This document shows positions 26,127 through 34,847 of a stretch of 64,000 nucleotides of DNA, piece by piece. A model generated the notes under the pieces. That model was not told the DNA's origin. It saw only the letters and a program-made list of their open reading frames with translations, and did not search any database. The DNA lies in assembly GCA_965197545.1 (NCBI GenBank), contig CBDANJ010000008.1:248001-312000 (forward strand). Reading direction: 5' to 3'. Position numbers and translations under genes: made by a program. How positions within the stretch are numbered: the first letter of the stretch is position 1; the number at the start of each line of letters is the position of its first letter. The DNA comes from CATOSP01 sp965197545. Lineage in GTDB: Bacteria; Chloroflexota; Dehalococcoidia; Lucifugimonadales; UBA3495.

Positions 26127-26590
26127 CCCGGCCCATCCGCGTCTTGCGATTGTTGCATTCAGCCAGTGGATCGCAGGTTTTGGGCTACGCTTCCGTACCC
26201 GTCATTCCGGCCTTGGGAATTCTCGCACCGGGACACGCGCCTGTGGCTGAATTTTGCTGAGTGTGGGCCTTCACTGGAGCAGCGGGACAGTCCACCACGA
26301 GCAATTACCGGGAAACCCTCCCTTTTTCATCGCGTCACCTTGACCCGCTAAGCCTCAACATTGATCCGTTGAAGCTCCGCAACTTGGACTGGGTTGGATT
26401 GACTCAGCCCCCTCCAGCCGCTGGGCGGTGTCAATTCCCCTCCGTGCCGCTCCAAGTCCATCCAACGCCGCTCATGGATTCGTTGAATAAGCGGTCCTAT
26501 GATGCAAAGATATGTAAAGTCATGAGTCAGGTGTAAAGCCTGCTCATATTTCATTCTTTTCATATTTGACGAGAGGGGATTTCTGCCCGG
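26127..26590. other. 464-base intergenic stretch, nothing recognised
   Basis: This stretch separates glmS and the glycosyltransferase. It contains no convincing ORF, tRNA-like fold or consensus promoter. Its last 100 bases are markedly AT-richer (TTCATTCTTTTCATATTTGA), which could hold the promoter of the downstream gene, but no clear -35/-10 pair was found. Confidence 0.45.
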
Positions 26591-27886
26591 ATGTACTTCA
26601 GAATGAACCACCCACCAGTCGAATTTAGAGATTATTTGCCATTAATACCGCCGGACATGGCGGACGAACTGACCGCCATAGCCGAAGAGCTACGGGGCAT
26701 GACCATCGCCCACCTCAACAGCACGGCCACCGGCGGCGGTGTGGCGGAAATCCTGCAATCCATGGTCCCGTTGATGAACTCTCTTGGGATCAAGACCGAA
26801 CGCATAGTCATCGACCCTCCTCCCGAATTCTTCGACGTGACAAAGCAGATTCATAACATGCTTCAGGGAGCCCCCGGTTCTCTTTCTGCCGAAGAATGGG
26901 ACACATACCAGGGAGCAATCAAAGAGGTGGCCGCAGCCTTCCAACGTGACCAACTGCGTAACGACGTTTGGTTCGTCCACGACCCTCAGGTCCTGCCCCT
27001 GGCCCACCTTCTGCCCAGGGACCCCGGCTCTACGTGGGTCTGGATCGGCCACATCGATCTGACATCCCCGAACAATGGACTGATGGACTCCCTGCTGCCT
27101 TTCTTCTCGCATTACGACCGGTTGGTGTTTTCAATGGATACCTACGTTCCTGACGAGGTGCGAGGCGTCAAACCCGTCGTGATAGCGCCGCCTGGAATCG
27201 ACCCTCTGAGCGAAAAAAACGTCGCCATGGGGGAACGGGAAGCGTGGGACATCGTGAGCGCGATGGGGCTCGACCCGGCCCGGCCAGTAGTCACCCAGGT
27301 GTCACGGTTCGATGCCTGGAAAGACCCCTGGGGCGTGATCGACGCCTTCCGCCAGGCCCGCGTAGACGCACCGGGCCTCCAGTTGGCCATGCTGGGAATC
27401 ATCCAGGCCACCGACGACCCTGAGGCCTTTACGATGGTGAACAACGTTACCGAGTATGCCGGCGGAGACCCGGACATTCACCTTTTCGCCCGTGCCGACG
27501 ACCTGCCCTGTTCCGTCGACATGCTGGTCAACGCCTTCCAGACAGCGTCCCGCGTGGTCATCCAGAAGTCTACAAGAGAAGGATTCGGCCTCACCGTTAC
27601 CGAAGCGATGTGGAAGGCCAAGGCCATGATCGGCGGCAACGTCGGAGGCATCCGGATACAGATTCAGGACGGAGTCAGCGGCTACCTCGTGGACTCGCCG
27701 GAACAGTGCGGCATCCGCATCGCGGAACTGCTGCGGGACCCGAAACTCAATTCCCGCTTGGGTCAGGCCGCACGGGATAGCGTCCGGCGAAACTACCTGC
27801 TGCCCAGGCTCACCCTGGACTACCTCAGGGCCGCCCGCGCCAGCCAGATGGAAAAGAGGCATCAGGGCCAGGCCGCCGCAGGCTAA
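26591..27886 (+). CDS. Family 4 glycosyltransferase, TreT (trehalose synthase)-like
   Basis: The 431-aa protein matches retaining GT-B glycosyltransferases of the TreT/trehalose synthase type. HLNSTATGGGVAEILQSM is the donor-loop motif, SRFDAWKDPWGVIDAFRQA the linker motif, and QKSTREGFGLTVTEAMWK the E-x7-E catalytic region. TreT makes trehalose from ADP- or UDP-glucose and glucose. No other trehalose gene is close, so the product is inferred from family. An AT-rich leader precedes it. Confidence 0.85.
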   Translation: MYFRMNHPPVEFRDYLPLIPPDMADELTAIAEELRGMTIAHLNSTATGGGVAEILQSMVPLMNSLGIKTERIVIDPPPEFFDVTKQIHNMLQGAPGSLSAEEWDTYQGAIKEVAAAFQRDQLRNDVWFVHDPQVLPLAHLLPRDPGSTWVWIGHIDLTSPNNGLMDSLLPFFSHYDRLVFSMDTYVPDEVRGVKPVVIAPPGIDPLSEKNVAMGEREAWDIVSAMGLDPARPVVTQVSRFDAWKDPWGVIDAFRQARVDAPGLQLAMLGIIQATDDPEAFTMVNNVTEYAGGDPDIHLFARADDLPCSVDMLVNAFQTASRVVIQKSTREGFGLTVTEAMWKAKAMIGGNVGGIRIQIQDGVSGYLVDSPEQCGIRIAELLRDPKLNSRLGQAARDSVRRNYLLPRLTLDYLRAARASQMEKRHQGQAAAG

Positions 27887-27944
27887 CCCCAACGGGCAGC
27901 AGCCCCGGACACCGGCTGAAGTAACGAGTCCCCCAGGGAGACCT

Positions 27945-28170
27945 TTGAATAATCCCCTCTCCCTCCGGGAGAGGGTTAGAGCCTGCCCCGGACTTGATCC
28001 GGGGGTGAGGGCATCCTCCGTATCTGGGCGCACTCTGGATTCTGGCTTTCGCGGGAGTCGCGGATGGTTACGTCAAGGTCTCCCTTCGCGGGAATCCAGA
28101 AATGCCAATGATAGTGAAGTTCGCTGATTGCAAAGGTTTCTGGATTCCGGGTCGAGCCCGGAATGACGAG
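27945..28170. repeat. Cluster of short dispersed palindromic repeats
   Basis: In the 450-base gap before the phosphohydrolase gene there are CCCCTCTCCCTCCGGGAGAGG at the left and two sequences of the type TGGATTCCGGG...CCCGGAAT. ATTCCGGG (28144-28151) pairs with CCCGGAAT (28157-28164) across a five-base loop. Similar ATTCCCGC/GCGGGAAT palindromes occur at 34260-34279. They resemble REP-type intergenic repeats. No gene is visible in this gap. Confidence 0.6.
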
Positions 28171-28337
28171 CTTGAAGTAGGAAGGACACATCTAGTCTGA
28201 ACTGTTACAGGACACAGGCCCGTTCTTGCCTACAGTTACGACTTGGGTTAGAGTCTAAATCGATATTTATCGAAGGCGCGCCGGTTGGCGTCGATATAAC
28301 CCGGGTGGACAATAACAACCGGTCCGCGGAGCATGGA

Positions 28338-29471
28338 ATGGCAAAGACAACGGTCCTGATTATGATCGACGGCTTCGGCCCTGAATATCTCGCCGCCTGT
28401 CCCATGCCCAACCTTCAGGAGTTGGCGTCCAAGGGGTTGATGACCGAAGGCAAGGGAATGATGCCTTCGGTGACCAACGTAAACAATGTCTCCATGGTCA
28501 CTGCCAGCTACCCCACAACTCACGGCATCACGTCTAACTATTGGTACAACCGGGGCACGAGCGAAGAGTTGTACATGGAGTCCGGCGAGTACATCGAGGC
28601 TGAGACCATTTTCCAACGCGCCTCGAAACAGGGTGCCCGAAGCCTGTTGGTGACCGCAAAAGACAAACTCAGGAGGCTTCTGGGCGATGGCGCAACCCTA
28701 GGAATATCTTCGGAGCAGGCTCAGGACTGGGTGGTTGCCCTGGCGGGAGAACCCCCTCCCATCTACTCCCTGGAAGTCAACCAGTGGGTAATCGACACCG
28801 CCAACCGTATTTTGGAGCGGGAACATTACGATTTGGTGTACCTGGCCACCACCGACTATGCCATGCACACCTACGCGCCGGAACAGCCCGAGTCGTTCAA
28901 ACACCTCGGCCTGATCGACGAGGCCATTGGCAAAGTCGTGGACACGCTGGCCGACGTTGACATTATGGTTACCGCTGACCATGGGATGTCCGCCAAGAGC
29001 CGGATGATCGACCTTCACGCCGAACTTGAGCGAAACGGCATACCGTCCCAGGTTGTGCCGATCATCAAGGACATGTACACCGTCCACCACTCCAATTTGG
29101 GAGGGTGCATCTACGTCTATGTCGCCGGCCAGTTCCGGGATGACGCGGTGCGTGTACTGAACGCGCTGGACGGCGTCGACCGGGCCTTGCCCAGGGAGGC
29201 GGCCGCCGCTGAGTTCAATCTGATGGCGGAACGGACCGGGGACCTTATGGTGTTAGGCGCTCCCGACGTGGTCTTCGGAGACCCCGAGCAGGTCACCTTG
29301 CCCCCGTCATTGCGTTCTCACGGCTCTTTGTATGAAGACCGTGTGCCGATCATCGCCTACGGAAACAGCTTCGAGGGATTCGAGTTCCGCGAAAACAGGG
29401 ACCTCGGCCGCTTCGTGTTCGAGAGGGTCCTCGGGGAAACACCGGCCCCCATATCGACGCAGCGGGACTAA
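28338..29471 (+). CDS. Phosphonoacetate hydrolase-like alkaline-phosphatase-superfamily enzyme
   Basis: The 377-aa protein has the type I phosphodiesterase/phosphatase fold: LIMIDGFGPEYL with metal ligand Asp, PSVTNVNNVSMVTASYPTTH with the nucleophile Thr, and MVTADHGMSAKSR. The nucleophile region and VTAKDKLRRLLGD are close to phosphonoacetate hydrolase, which splits phosphonoacetate to acetate and phosphate. A broader nucleotide pyrophosphatase role is the main alternative. ATG 28338 follows GGAG; the GTG at 28305 is less likely. Its stop overlaps the thrB start (TAATG). Confidence 0.8.
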   Translation: MAKTTVLIMIDGFGPEYLAACPMPNLQELASKGLMTEGKGMMPSVTNVNNVSMVTASYPTTHGITSNYWYNRGTSEELYMESGEYIEAETIFQRASKQGARSLLVTAKDKLRRLLGDGATLGISSEQAQDWVVALAGEPPPIYSLEVNQWVIDTANRILEREHYDLVYLATTDYAMHTYAPEQPESFKHLGLIDEAIGKVVDTLADVDIMVTADHGMSAKSRMIDLHAELERNGIPSQVVPIIKDMYTVHHSNLGGCIYVYVAGQFRDDAVRVLNALDGVDRALPREAAAAEFNLMAERTGDLMVLGAPDVVFGDPEQVTLPPSLRSHGSLYEDRVPIIAYGNSFEGFEFRENRDLGRFVFERVLGETPAPISTQRD

Positions 29472-30427
29472 TGTCGATGGCAAGCGCGACTCCCACGGAT
29501 ACTCCAATCCGCGTCAGAGCCCCGGCCACCACCGCCAACATGGGGCCGGGATTCGACTGCCTGGGCATGGCTTTAGACCTCTGGAACACCCTGGAAGTAT
29601 TCCCCGCGTCCCCCGCGCCAAGCGTCGAGCCGTTGGTCCGCATCATTGGTGAAGGCGTGGGCGAGCTTGCCGGGGACGACACGAACTTGGTCTACCGGTC
29701 AATGGCCTTCCTCTTCCATGAAGCCTCACGGGAGATGCCCCCAGTCAGACTCGTATGCCACAACGATGTCCCCTTGGCGCGGGGCCTGGGCAGCAGCGCC
29801 GCCGCCATCGCGGGGGGGTTGGTTGCGGCTAATGCGATGTGCTCCCGTCTCTTCAACGCCAACGATCTGTTGGAGATGGCGGCAACCATCGAAGGCCACC
29901 CGGACAACGTTGCCGCGGCTGTCCTGGGCGGCCTGCAACTTGTGGTCGCTGAAGAGCGGCAGCTTTACACCGCGCCGATAGCGTTGCCACCGGAGCTTCA
30001 CGCCGTCTTGTTCATCCCCAATTTCCGCATCGCCACCGCAGACGCCAGGGCCGCGCTGCCCGAGACGGTGCCCTTGGGCGACGCCGTGCGCAACGTTGGC
30101 CGCACCGCCTTACTGGTAGCGGGGATGGCCACCAACCACCTCGAATATCTTTCCATCGCCACCGATGACCGGTTGCATCAACCCTACCGGCAGAAGCTGT
30201 TCCCACCTATGAAGCTGCTGTTTCAGGCTGCCAGAGATGCCGGTGCCCTGGGAGTGTTCCTCTCCGGCAGCGGTTCCACGGTGCTGGCTCTGGCCAAGGG
30301 TAGAGAAATGACGATAGCCTACGAAATGGCCGAAGCGGCCCGGCAGGCGAATGTAGAGGGGAAACTACAGGTGGTGCAACCCGCGTTGATGGGTGCGCAC
30401 GTGGTTGATTCAGGTCAAGCGGCGTAG
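29471..30427 (+). CDS. thrB: Homoserine kinase
   Basis: The 318-aa GHMP kinase begins with RAPATTANMGPGFDCLGMAL and has the ATP motif PLARGLGSSAAAIAGGL, then GHPDNVAAAVLGG. This is the standard ThrB pattern: it phosphorylates homoserine for threonine synthesis. It starts one base before the stop of the previous gene. Aspartate kinase is encoded 550 bases downstream, so the same pathway is grouped here. Confidence 0.93.
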   Translation: MSMASATPTDTPIRVRAPATTANMGPGFDCLGMALDLWNTLEVFPASPAPSVEPLVRIIGEGVGELAGDDTNLVYRSMAFLFHEASREMPPVRLVCHNDVPLARGLGSSAAAIAGGLVAANAMCSRLFNANDLLEMAATIEGHPDNVAAAVLGGLQLVVAEERQLYTAPIALPPELHAVLFIPNFRIATADARAALPETVPLGDAVRNVGRTALLVAGMATNHLEYLSIATDDRLHQPYRQKLFPPMKLLFQAARDAGALGVFLSGSGSTVLALAKGREMTIAYEMAEAARQANVEGKLQVVQPALMGAHVVDSGQAA

Positions 30428-30446
30428 CGCGCCGGAAACCGGCATA

Positions 30447-30971
30447 TTGGATAACCGGGACCAACGGACGGGGGACACAAGGGAATCAGTCTGGAGCATA
30501 TTATCCAGGTGGCGCACTGCGTACTTTACCCTGTTCGCTATCCAGAACATAGCGGGCATGTCTCTGCTGTGCTGGTATGAGATCATGGTAAGAACTCAGG
30601 ATCGCACCGCCGAGACCGCCCTAACCATCTTCAAGGGCATAGGACTGATAGGCGCAGGTTCGGCCACCACGGTCATAACCGTCATGGAAACAGCGAGGTC
30701 AATTATGGTTATAGCGGCAAGTTTGGAAGATTGGCTCAAAAAAAGACAACAGGCAAGGATGGAAAAGCGGCTTAAAGAAGTGACTGCGGAAGTGACTGCG
30801 GAAGTGACTGCGGAAGTGACTGCGGAAGTCCACAAGACATGGTCTGAGTGGAACAGGCGGCGGCTGGAAGCTGAGGCTAACGGTGAACCCTTTGTCGAAT
30901 CGCCGCCCGACTTCAGCCGAACAGGTCCAACTGCGGACGGTCAATCTTCTCCCCCGTCTGCGGGGGCATAG
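30447..30971 (+). CDS. Membrane-associated hypothetical protein with a VTAE tandem repeat
   Basis: A frame open from 30393 overlaps thrB; TTG 30447 is a plausible start, giving about 174 aa, but the start is uncertain. Two hydrophobic segments (YFTLFAIQNIAGMSLLCWY and TIFKGIGLIGAGSATTVI) precede a charged coiled-coil region and four copies of V-T-A-E (DNA unit GAAGTGACTGCG at 30777-30824). A proline/serine-rich tail follows. No family is recognised. It lies between thrB and lysC in the same direction. Confidence 0.55.
   Translation: MDNRDQRTGDTRESVWSILSRWRTAYFTLFAIQNIAGMSLLCWYEIMVRTQDRTAETALTIFKGIGLIGAGSATTVITVMETARSIMVIAASLEDWLKKRQQARMEKRLKEVTAEVTAEVTAEVTAEVHKTWSEWNRRRLEAEANGEPFVESPPDFSRTGPTADGQSSPPSAGA
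30777..30824 (+). repeat. Four tandem copies of a 12-bp unit
   Basis: The unit GAAGTGACTGCG is repeated four times without change, followed by a partial copy (GAAGTC). It encodes E-V-T-A repeats in frame, so copy-number change would lengthen or shorten the protein by four residues. Confidence 0.9.
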
Positions 30972-30983
30972 GAGACACCCGGT

Positions 30984-32210
30984 TTGCCCCTGATCGTGCA
31001 AAAATACGGAGGAAGTTCCGTTGCCGACGCCGATAAGATCAAGAACGTGGCGTCGCGCATCGCCCGCTCCAGGGACGCCGGAGTCGATATCGTGGCCGTG
31101 GTCTCGGCCATGGGCGACACCACCGACGAGCTAATCGGCCTCGCCCAGTCCGTCGCGCCTCAGCCCGATCCCAGAGAGTTGGACCTGCTGCTTTCCACCG
31201 GGGAGTTGGTGTCCTGCACACTGCTTACCATGGCCCTCCGCACCATGGGTTACCCGGCCATAAGCCTCAGCGGAGAGCAGGCGGGAATACATACGGACAC
31301 CACCTACGGCAGTGCCCGGATTAGCCGAATAGACACCGCCAGAGTCCGGCAGGAACTTGAAAAAGGACAACTCATCGTCGTGGCCGGTTTTCAGGGCGTG
31401 ACGGAAGACCTAGACGTAACGACGCTGGGACGCGGCGGCTCGGACACCACCGCCGTAGCCATCGCCGCCGCGATGAATGCGGCGCGTTGCGAGATTTACA
31501 CGGACGTGGACGGCATCTACACCGCCGATCCGCGGTTGGCCGCTGACGCACGAAAACTGGAAGAGATCGGCTACCAGGAAATGCTTGAACTGGCCAGCTA
31601 TGGGGCCAAGATGCACCCCCGGTCTATCGAACTCGGAATGGTCTATGGCGTCCCAATATACGTGGCGTCCAGCTTCAACGACACGCCAGGAACCCTTATC
31701 CATCAAGGACCGGATGAATACCCAGTGGAAGATAGAATTAAAGTCACCGGCATAGCCTGCACCACCAACGTTGCGAAGATCACGGTACGCGGGGTCCCGG
31801 ACCGCCCCGGCGTCGCTGCCGCCCTGTTCGAGCCGCTTGCCGAGGTGGGCGTGAACGTGGATACGATAGTCCAGAACGCCAGCGCCGAACGGACCACCGA
31901 TATCAGCTTCACGGTCAGCCGGACCGATTTGCCGGGTGCGCTCCGCCAGGTAGAGGGCATATTGGGGGAGGTGGGAGCTACCACCGTGCTATCCGATGCA
32001 TCCCTGGCCTCGGTAAGCATCGTTGGCTCAGGTATGCAGAACACGCCGGGGTACGCCTCCAGAATGTTTCGCACTCTCGCCGACGGCGGGATCAATATCA
32101 ACATGATCACCACCTCGGAAATACGCATCTCCTGCATTATCAGAGAGGACCAGGTAGGGGAGGCCGTCCAGTTGCTCCACCGGGGTTTTCAGCTAGAAGA
32201 GGACCGCTGA
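30984..32210 (+). CDS. lysC: Aspartate kinase
   Basis: The 408-aa protein starts IVQKYGGSSVADADKIKNVA and has TLGRGGSDTTAVAIAAAMNA, the nucleotide-binding signatures of aspartate kinase. Two C-terminal ACT domains follow (GVPDRPGVAAALFEPLAEVG and GSGMQNTPGYASRMFRTLAD), usually the site of feedback inhibition by lysine or threonine. It phosphorylates aspartate, the first step to Lys, Thr and Met. TTG 30984 is preceded by GGAG. Close to thrB, consistent with shared regulation. Confidence 0.94.
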   Translation: MPLIVQKYGGSSVADADKIKNVASRIARSRDAGVDIVAVVSAMGDTTDELIGLAQSVAPQPDPRELDLLLSTGELVSCTLLTMALRTMGYPAISLSGEQAGIHTDTTYGSARISRIDTARVRQELEKGQLIVVAGFQGVTEDLDVTTLGRGGSDTTAVAIAAAMNAARCEIYTDVDGIYTADPRLAADARKLEEIGYQEMLELASYGAKMHPRSIELGMVYGVPIYVASSFNDTPGTLIHQGPDEYPVEDRIKVTGIACTTNVAKITVRGVPDRPGVAAALFEPLAEVGVNVDTIVQNASAERTTDISFTVSRTDLPGALRQVEGILGEVGATTVLSDASLASVSIVGSGMQNTPGYASRMFRTLADGGININMITTSEIRISCIIREDQVGEAVQLLHRGFQLEEDR

Positions 32211-32217
32211 CAAGACA

Positions 32218-32964
32218 TTGGCGGACGAACCCGTCTACCTTTCTATCGTCATTCCCGTTTTCAACGAAGAACCTCGAATTCAGAAAACCCTGGACGAAAT
32301 TCTGGTCTTCCTGGAAACTTTTCCCCATTCCTGGGAAGTAATCGTCTCCGACGACGGCAGCGCCGACTCCTCAAAGGCGCTGGTTGCTCTTTATCTCCAC
32401 CGCTCCGCGAACGTGCGTCTTCTGAGCCTCCACCACAAGGGCAAAGGCTGGGCGGTCAAGCGCGGGATGCTGGCTGCCAGGGGAGAATACCGTCTCCTAT
32501 GCGACGCCGACCTCTCCGTGCCCATAGAGCAGGTGGAACGGCTGTTGCCCCCCCAGTTGGAGGGAGTGGACGTCGCCCTCGGATCCAGGGAAGCGGAGGG
32601 TTCCAGGCGCGTCGGCGAACCCGGAAGCCGCCACGCCCTGGGTAGGGTCTACAACGCCCTGGTCCGGGTCTTGGCCCTCCCTGGCTTCAAGGACACTCAA
32701 TGCGGGTTCAAGTGTTTCAAGAGCGGGGTCGTGGAGCGCCTCTTCGATGCGCAAACGCTGGACGGTTTCGGCTTCGACGTGGAAGTCTTGTTCGTTGCCC
32801 GCAAGTCGGGTATGACGGTCCGAGAGGTTGGAGTGGACTGGTTCTACCGGGAACACAGCAAGGTGCGCCCCTTCCGCGACGCAATCGCCATGGGCATGGA
32901 CCTGCTGCGGATGCGTTGGCGGCGCCGAAAGGTCAAGACGTCCGAGGGCCGGTTGCAAAAATAG
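32218..32964 (+). CDS. Family 2 glycosyltransferase (dolichyl-phosphate sugar synthase-like)
   Basis: The 248-aa protein has GT2 motifs: LSIVIPVFNEEPRIQKTL, VIVSDDGSADSS, LLCDADLSVPIEQ and DTQCGFKCFK. The last two are characteristic of dolichyl-phosphate glucose (ALG5-like) synthases that load a sugar onto a polyprenyl phosphate. No C-terminal membrane helix is visible, unlike many relatives. It starts at TTG 32218, seven bases after lysC, and is probably co-transcribed with it although functionally unrelated. Confidence 0.85.
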   Translation: MADEPVYLSIVIPVFNEEPRIQKTLDEILVFLETFPHSWEVIVSDDGSADSSKALVALYLHRSANVRLLSLHHKGKGWAVKRGMLAARGEYRLLCDADLSVPIEQVERLLPPQLEGVDVALGSREAEGSRRVGEPGSRHALGRVYNALVRVLALPGFKDTQCGFKCFKSGVVERLFDAQTLDGFGFDVEVLFVARKSGMTVREVGVDWFYREHSKVRPFRDAIAMGMDLLRMRWRRRKVKTSEGRLQK

Positions 32965-33160
32965 CGTGCGGCGGACCACGACTAGAGTCCAACCGTGGCT
33001 CCCAGGCGCAAATATTCTCGAAAAACGCGGCGAGAAAAGCCTTGACCCGTGGCGCGTCCATGGTGTAACAAAGTATTCCAAATGACATAAGCCGCGTGGG
33101 TGAGGAGTAGTTAGGTGGTCTTGGCCCGCGTGAAAGTACAAGTAAATCATTGGAGAGAGG

Positions 33161-33955
33161 ATGAGCACGGAGCTGACACGATCAGCCGGGAGCCCGAAGC
33201 TGAAGCGAGAACTTAGCCGCGACGCCATCGCACTGGCCTTGAATGGGGAGTGGGAGCAGGCAGCCAGGGTGAATCGGGAAATATTGGAATCGTTCGAACA
33301 AGACGTAGACGCGATGAACCGTCTGGGCAAAGCATTGATGGAGCTTGACCAGTACCCCGAGGCCAAGGAGGTGCTGGAGAACGTGACCCGGCTCGCTCCG
33401 TACAACACCATAGCCAAGAAGAATCTGGCCAGACTGGGGCAGCTCGAACGCGCCCCAGCGCCCAATAAATCGGTGCGCAAGGCTGCGAGAGCGCCTCAGC
33501 GCTTCATCGAGGAGAGCGGTAAGTCCGGTAAGACGGTGCTGCAAAAACCGGCCGCCCCTCAGGTGGTTGCCCGCACCGCGCCGAGCGACCCGGTGAACCT
33601 GGTGGCGGAAAACGACACGATCAAGGCTTACACCCGGGGGGACGAGTACCTGGGTCAGATCGAGCCAAAGTTGGGCCGGAGGCTTATCCGCCTGATGCAG
33701 GGAGGCAATAAGTACGAATGCGCCATCGTCGGCGTCAGCGGCCAGGCGGTCTCAGTCATCATCTGGGAGACCCTGCGCCACCGGAACCTGCAAAACGTCT
33801 GCTCCTTCCCGTCTAAGAGTAAGGGGGATCGCCGCGCCTATCTGAACGAAAGCCTGGCGTGGTTCACCCGTGACGAAGACCTGGACGACGACGATGAAGA
33901 CGAGGGATTAATCGAGGAAGACGAGATTGAATCGGACTGGGATGAGAACGAATAG
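33161..33955 (+). CDS. Tetratricopeptide-repeat protein with acidic tail
   Basis: The 264-aa protein has two TPR-like helices near the start (ALNGEWEQAARVNREILES and AMNRLGKALMELDQYPEAKE). A basic linker (RKAARAPQRF) and a beta-rich domain follow, and the protein ends with a strongly acidic tail (DLDDDDEDEG, EDEIESDWDENE). ATG 33161 follows GGAGAGAGG. The middle domain resembles none I recognise. A scaffold or nucleic-acid interaction role is inference only. Confidence 0.7.
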   Translation: MSTELTRSAGSPKLKRELSRDAIALALNGEWEQAARVNREILESFEQDVDAMNRLGKALMELDQYPEAKEVLENVTRLAPYNTIAKKNLARLGQLERAPAPNKSVRKAARAPQRFIEESGKSGKTVLQKPAAPQVVARTAPSDPVNLVAENDTIKAYTRGDEYLGQIEPKLGRRLIRLMQGGNKYECAIVGVSGQAVSVIIWETLRHRNLQNVCSFPSKSKGDRRAYLNESLAWFTRDEDLDDDDEDEGLIEEDEIESDWDENE

Positions 33956-34047
33956 GAACCCGCGCCAGGGTAGCTAGATGGCCTCGGCTACCAGTTCCCT
34001 ACGGAAGAGACAAACGGCGGCGGACTGGACTCTCAGCGCCGCCATTG

Positions 34048-34233
34048 TCATAGGCCCGCAAACCTTATAATGAGGGGGACCATGATTGCCGCAACGGCAA
34101 CTATGGCCCCAAACATCAGGATATCGGTCGCCGAAACCGTTCGTTTCCCCAACCCTTGCGCTCCGGCCCATGCTTGATCGGTCCCGCCACGGCAACCCCC
34201 TGCCCAGGCAGGACGATTGCAAAGTCTTGCCAC
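34048..34233 (-). CDS. Possible single-helix membrane miniprotein
   Basis: The 61-aa ORF ends with a 23-residue hydrophobic stretch (MFGAIVAVAAIMVPLII) and a short charged lead (LGKRTVSATD). The N-terminal part looks random (Trp/Gly/Ala-rich), so a start inside the ORF is possible. Small single-pass proteins such as translocase subunits have this shape, but nothing identifies it further. Confidence 0.25.
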   Translation of the reverse strand: MARLCNRPAWAGGCRGGTDQAWAGAQGLGKRTVSATDILMFGAIVAVAAIMVPLIIRFAGL

Positions 34234-34259
34234 ACAGTTGAATCTGCCCCTAGCCCGTC

Positions 34260-34279
34260 ATTCCCGCGCAGGCGGGAAT
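34260..34279. repeat. REP-like palindrome
   Basis: ATTCCCGC at 34260-34267 pairs exactly with GCGGGAAT at 34272-34279 across a four-base loop. The surrounding bases (CCCGTC before, CAACAAATTCC after) resemble the repeat cluster at 27945-28170. Confidence 0.6.
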
Positions 34280-34382
34280 CAACAAATTCCACGCTTGGAG
34301 CCCCGCAATCTCTAGGCAGACACTGCGTAGACACTGCGAATCGAAGAACTTTGCAATCGTCCTGCTATCCAGGTTACGGGTA

Positions 34383-34410
34383 TTGAACTACGAGCCTGGT
34401 TACATATAGA
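34383..34410 (+). promoter_or_regulatory. Candidate promoter of speD
   Basis: TTGAAC (34383-34388) and TATAGA (34405-34410) are separated by 16 bases. A short GCCGC-TTAG-GCGGC hairpin at 34421-34434 lies in the leader before the GGAGG at 34448 and the TTG start. Confidence 0.6.
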
Positions 34411-34460
34411 ATAACGGTCTGCCGCTTAGGCGGCTAGTTTAATGTTCGGAGGACAGGTGG

Positions 34461-34829
34461 TTGAATGGACTAGGTATGCATCTCCTGTTGGAACTGAAAG
34501 ACTGTAACCCCAAGCTTCTCAATGACCTCGAGTTCATCCGCGGCGCAATGCTACAGGCAGCCCACGAAGTAGGCGCTCACATCATTGGTGAGTCTTTCCA
34601 CCGCTTCAGCCCCCAGGGCGTCACCGGAATCCTGGCCATAGCCGAGTCTCACATCTCCATCCATACGTGGCCGGAATACCGGTACGCGGCAGCCGACATC
34701 TTCGCTTGCGGTTCCTCTTTTGAGCCCCGAAAGGCCGCCGAGTTTTTGGTAGAGAAACTGGAGGTCAAGGACCCGGACATTATCGAGGTCCCAAGAGGGG
34801 TTGTCCCGTTAGCCTTAGCCCCCAGATAG
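34461..34829 (+). CDS. speD: S-adenosylmethionine decarboxylase proenzyme
   Basis: The 122-aa proenzyme is the short prokaryotic type. AESHISIHTWPE contains the self-cleavage Ser63 that becomes the pyruvoyl group, with His68 and Cys83 (IFACGSS); these three numbers match the well-studied Thermotoga maritima enzyme. It supplies decarboxylated S-adenosylmethionine for the aminopropyltransferase encoded 18 bases downstream. It starts at TTG 34461. Confidence 0.93.
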   Translation: MNGLGMHLLLELKDCNPKLLNDLEFIRGAMLQAAHEVGAHIIGESFHRFSPQGVTGILAIAESHISIHTWPEYRYAAADIFACGSSFEPRKAAEFLVEKLEVKDPDIIEVPRGVVPLALAPR

Positions 34830-34847
34830 ACGGGGCTCGCGAGGTTT

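Larger units (their letters stand above)
33956..34460. other. 505-base intergenic stretch with a short hydrophobic ORF and repeat
   Basis: It holds a palindromic repeat at 34260-34279, the speD promoter near 34383 and a minus-strand ORF (34048-34233) whose last 23 residues form one hydrophobic helix. That ORF has no clear ribosome site and may not be a gene. Otherwise nothing is recognised. Confidence 0.5.
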
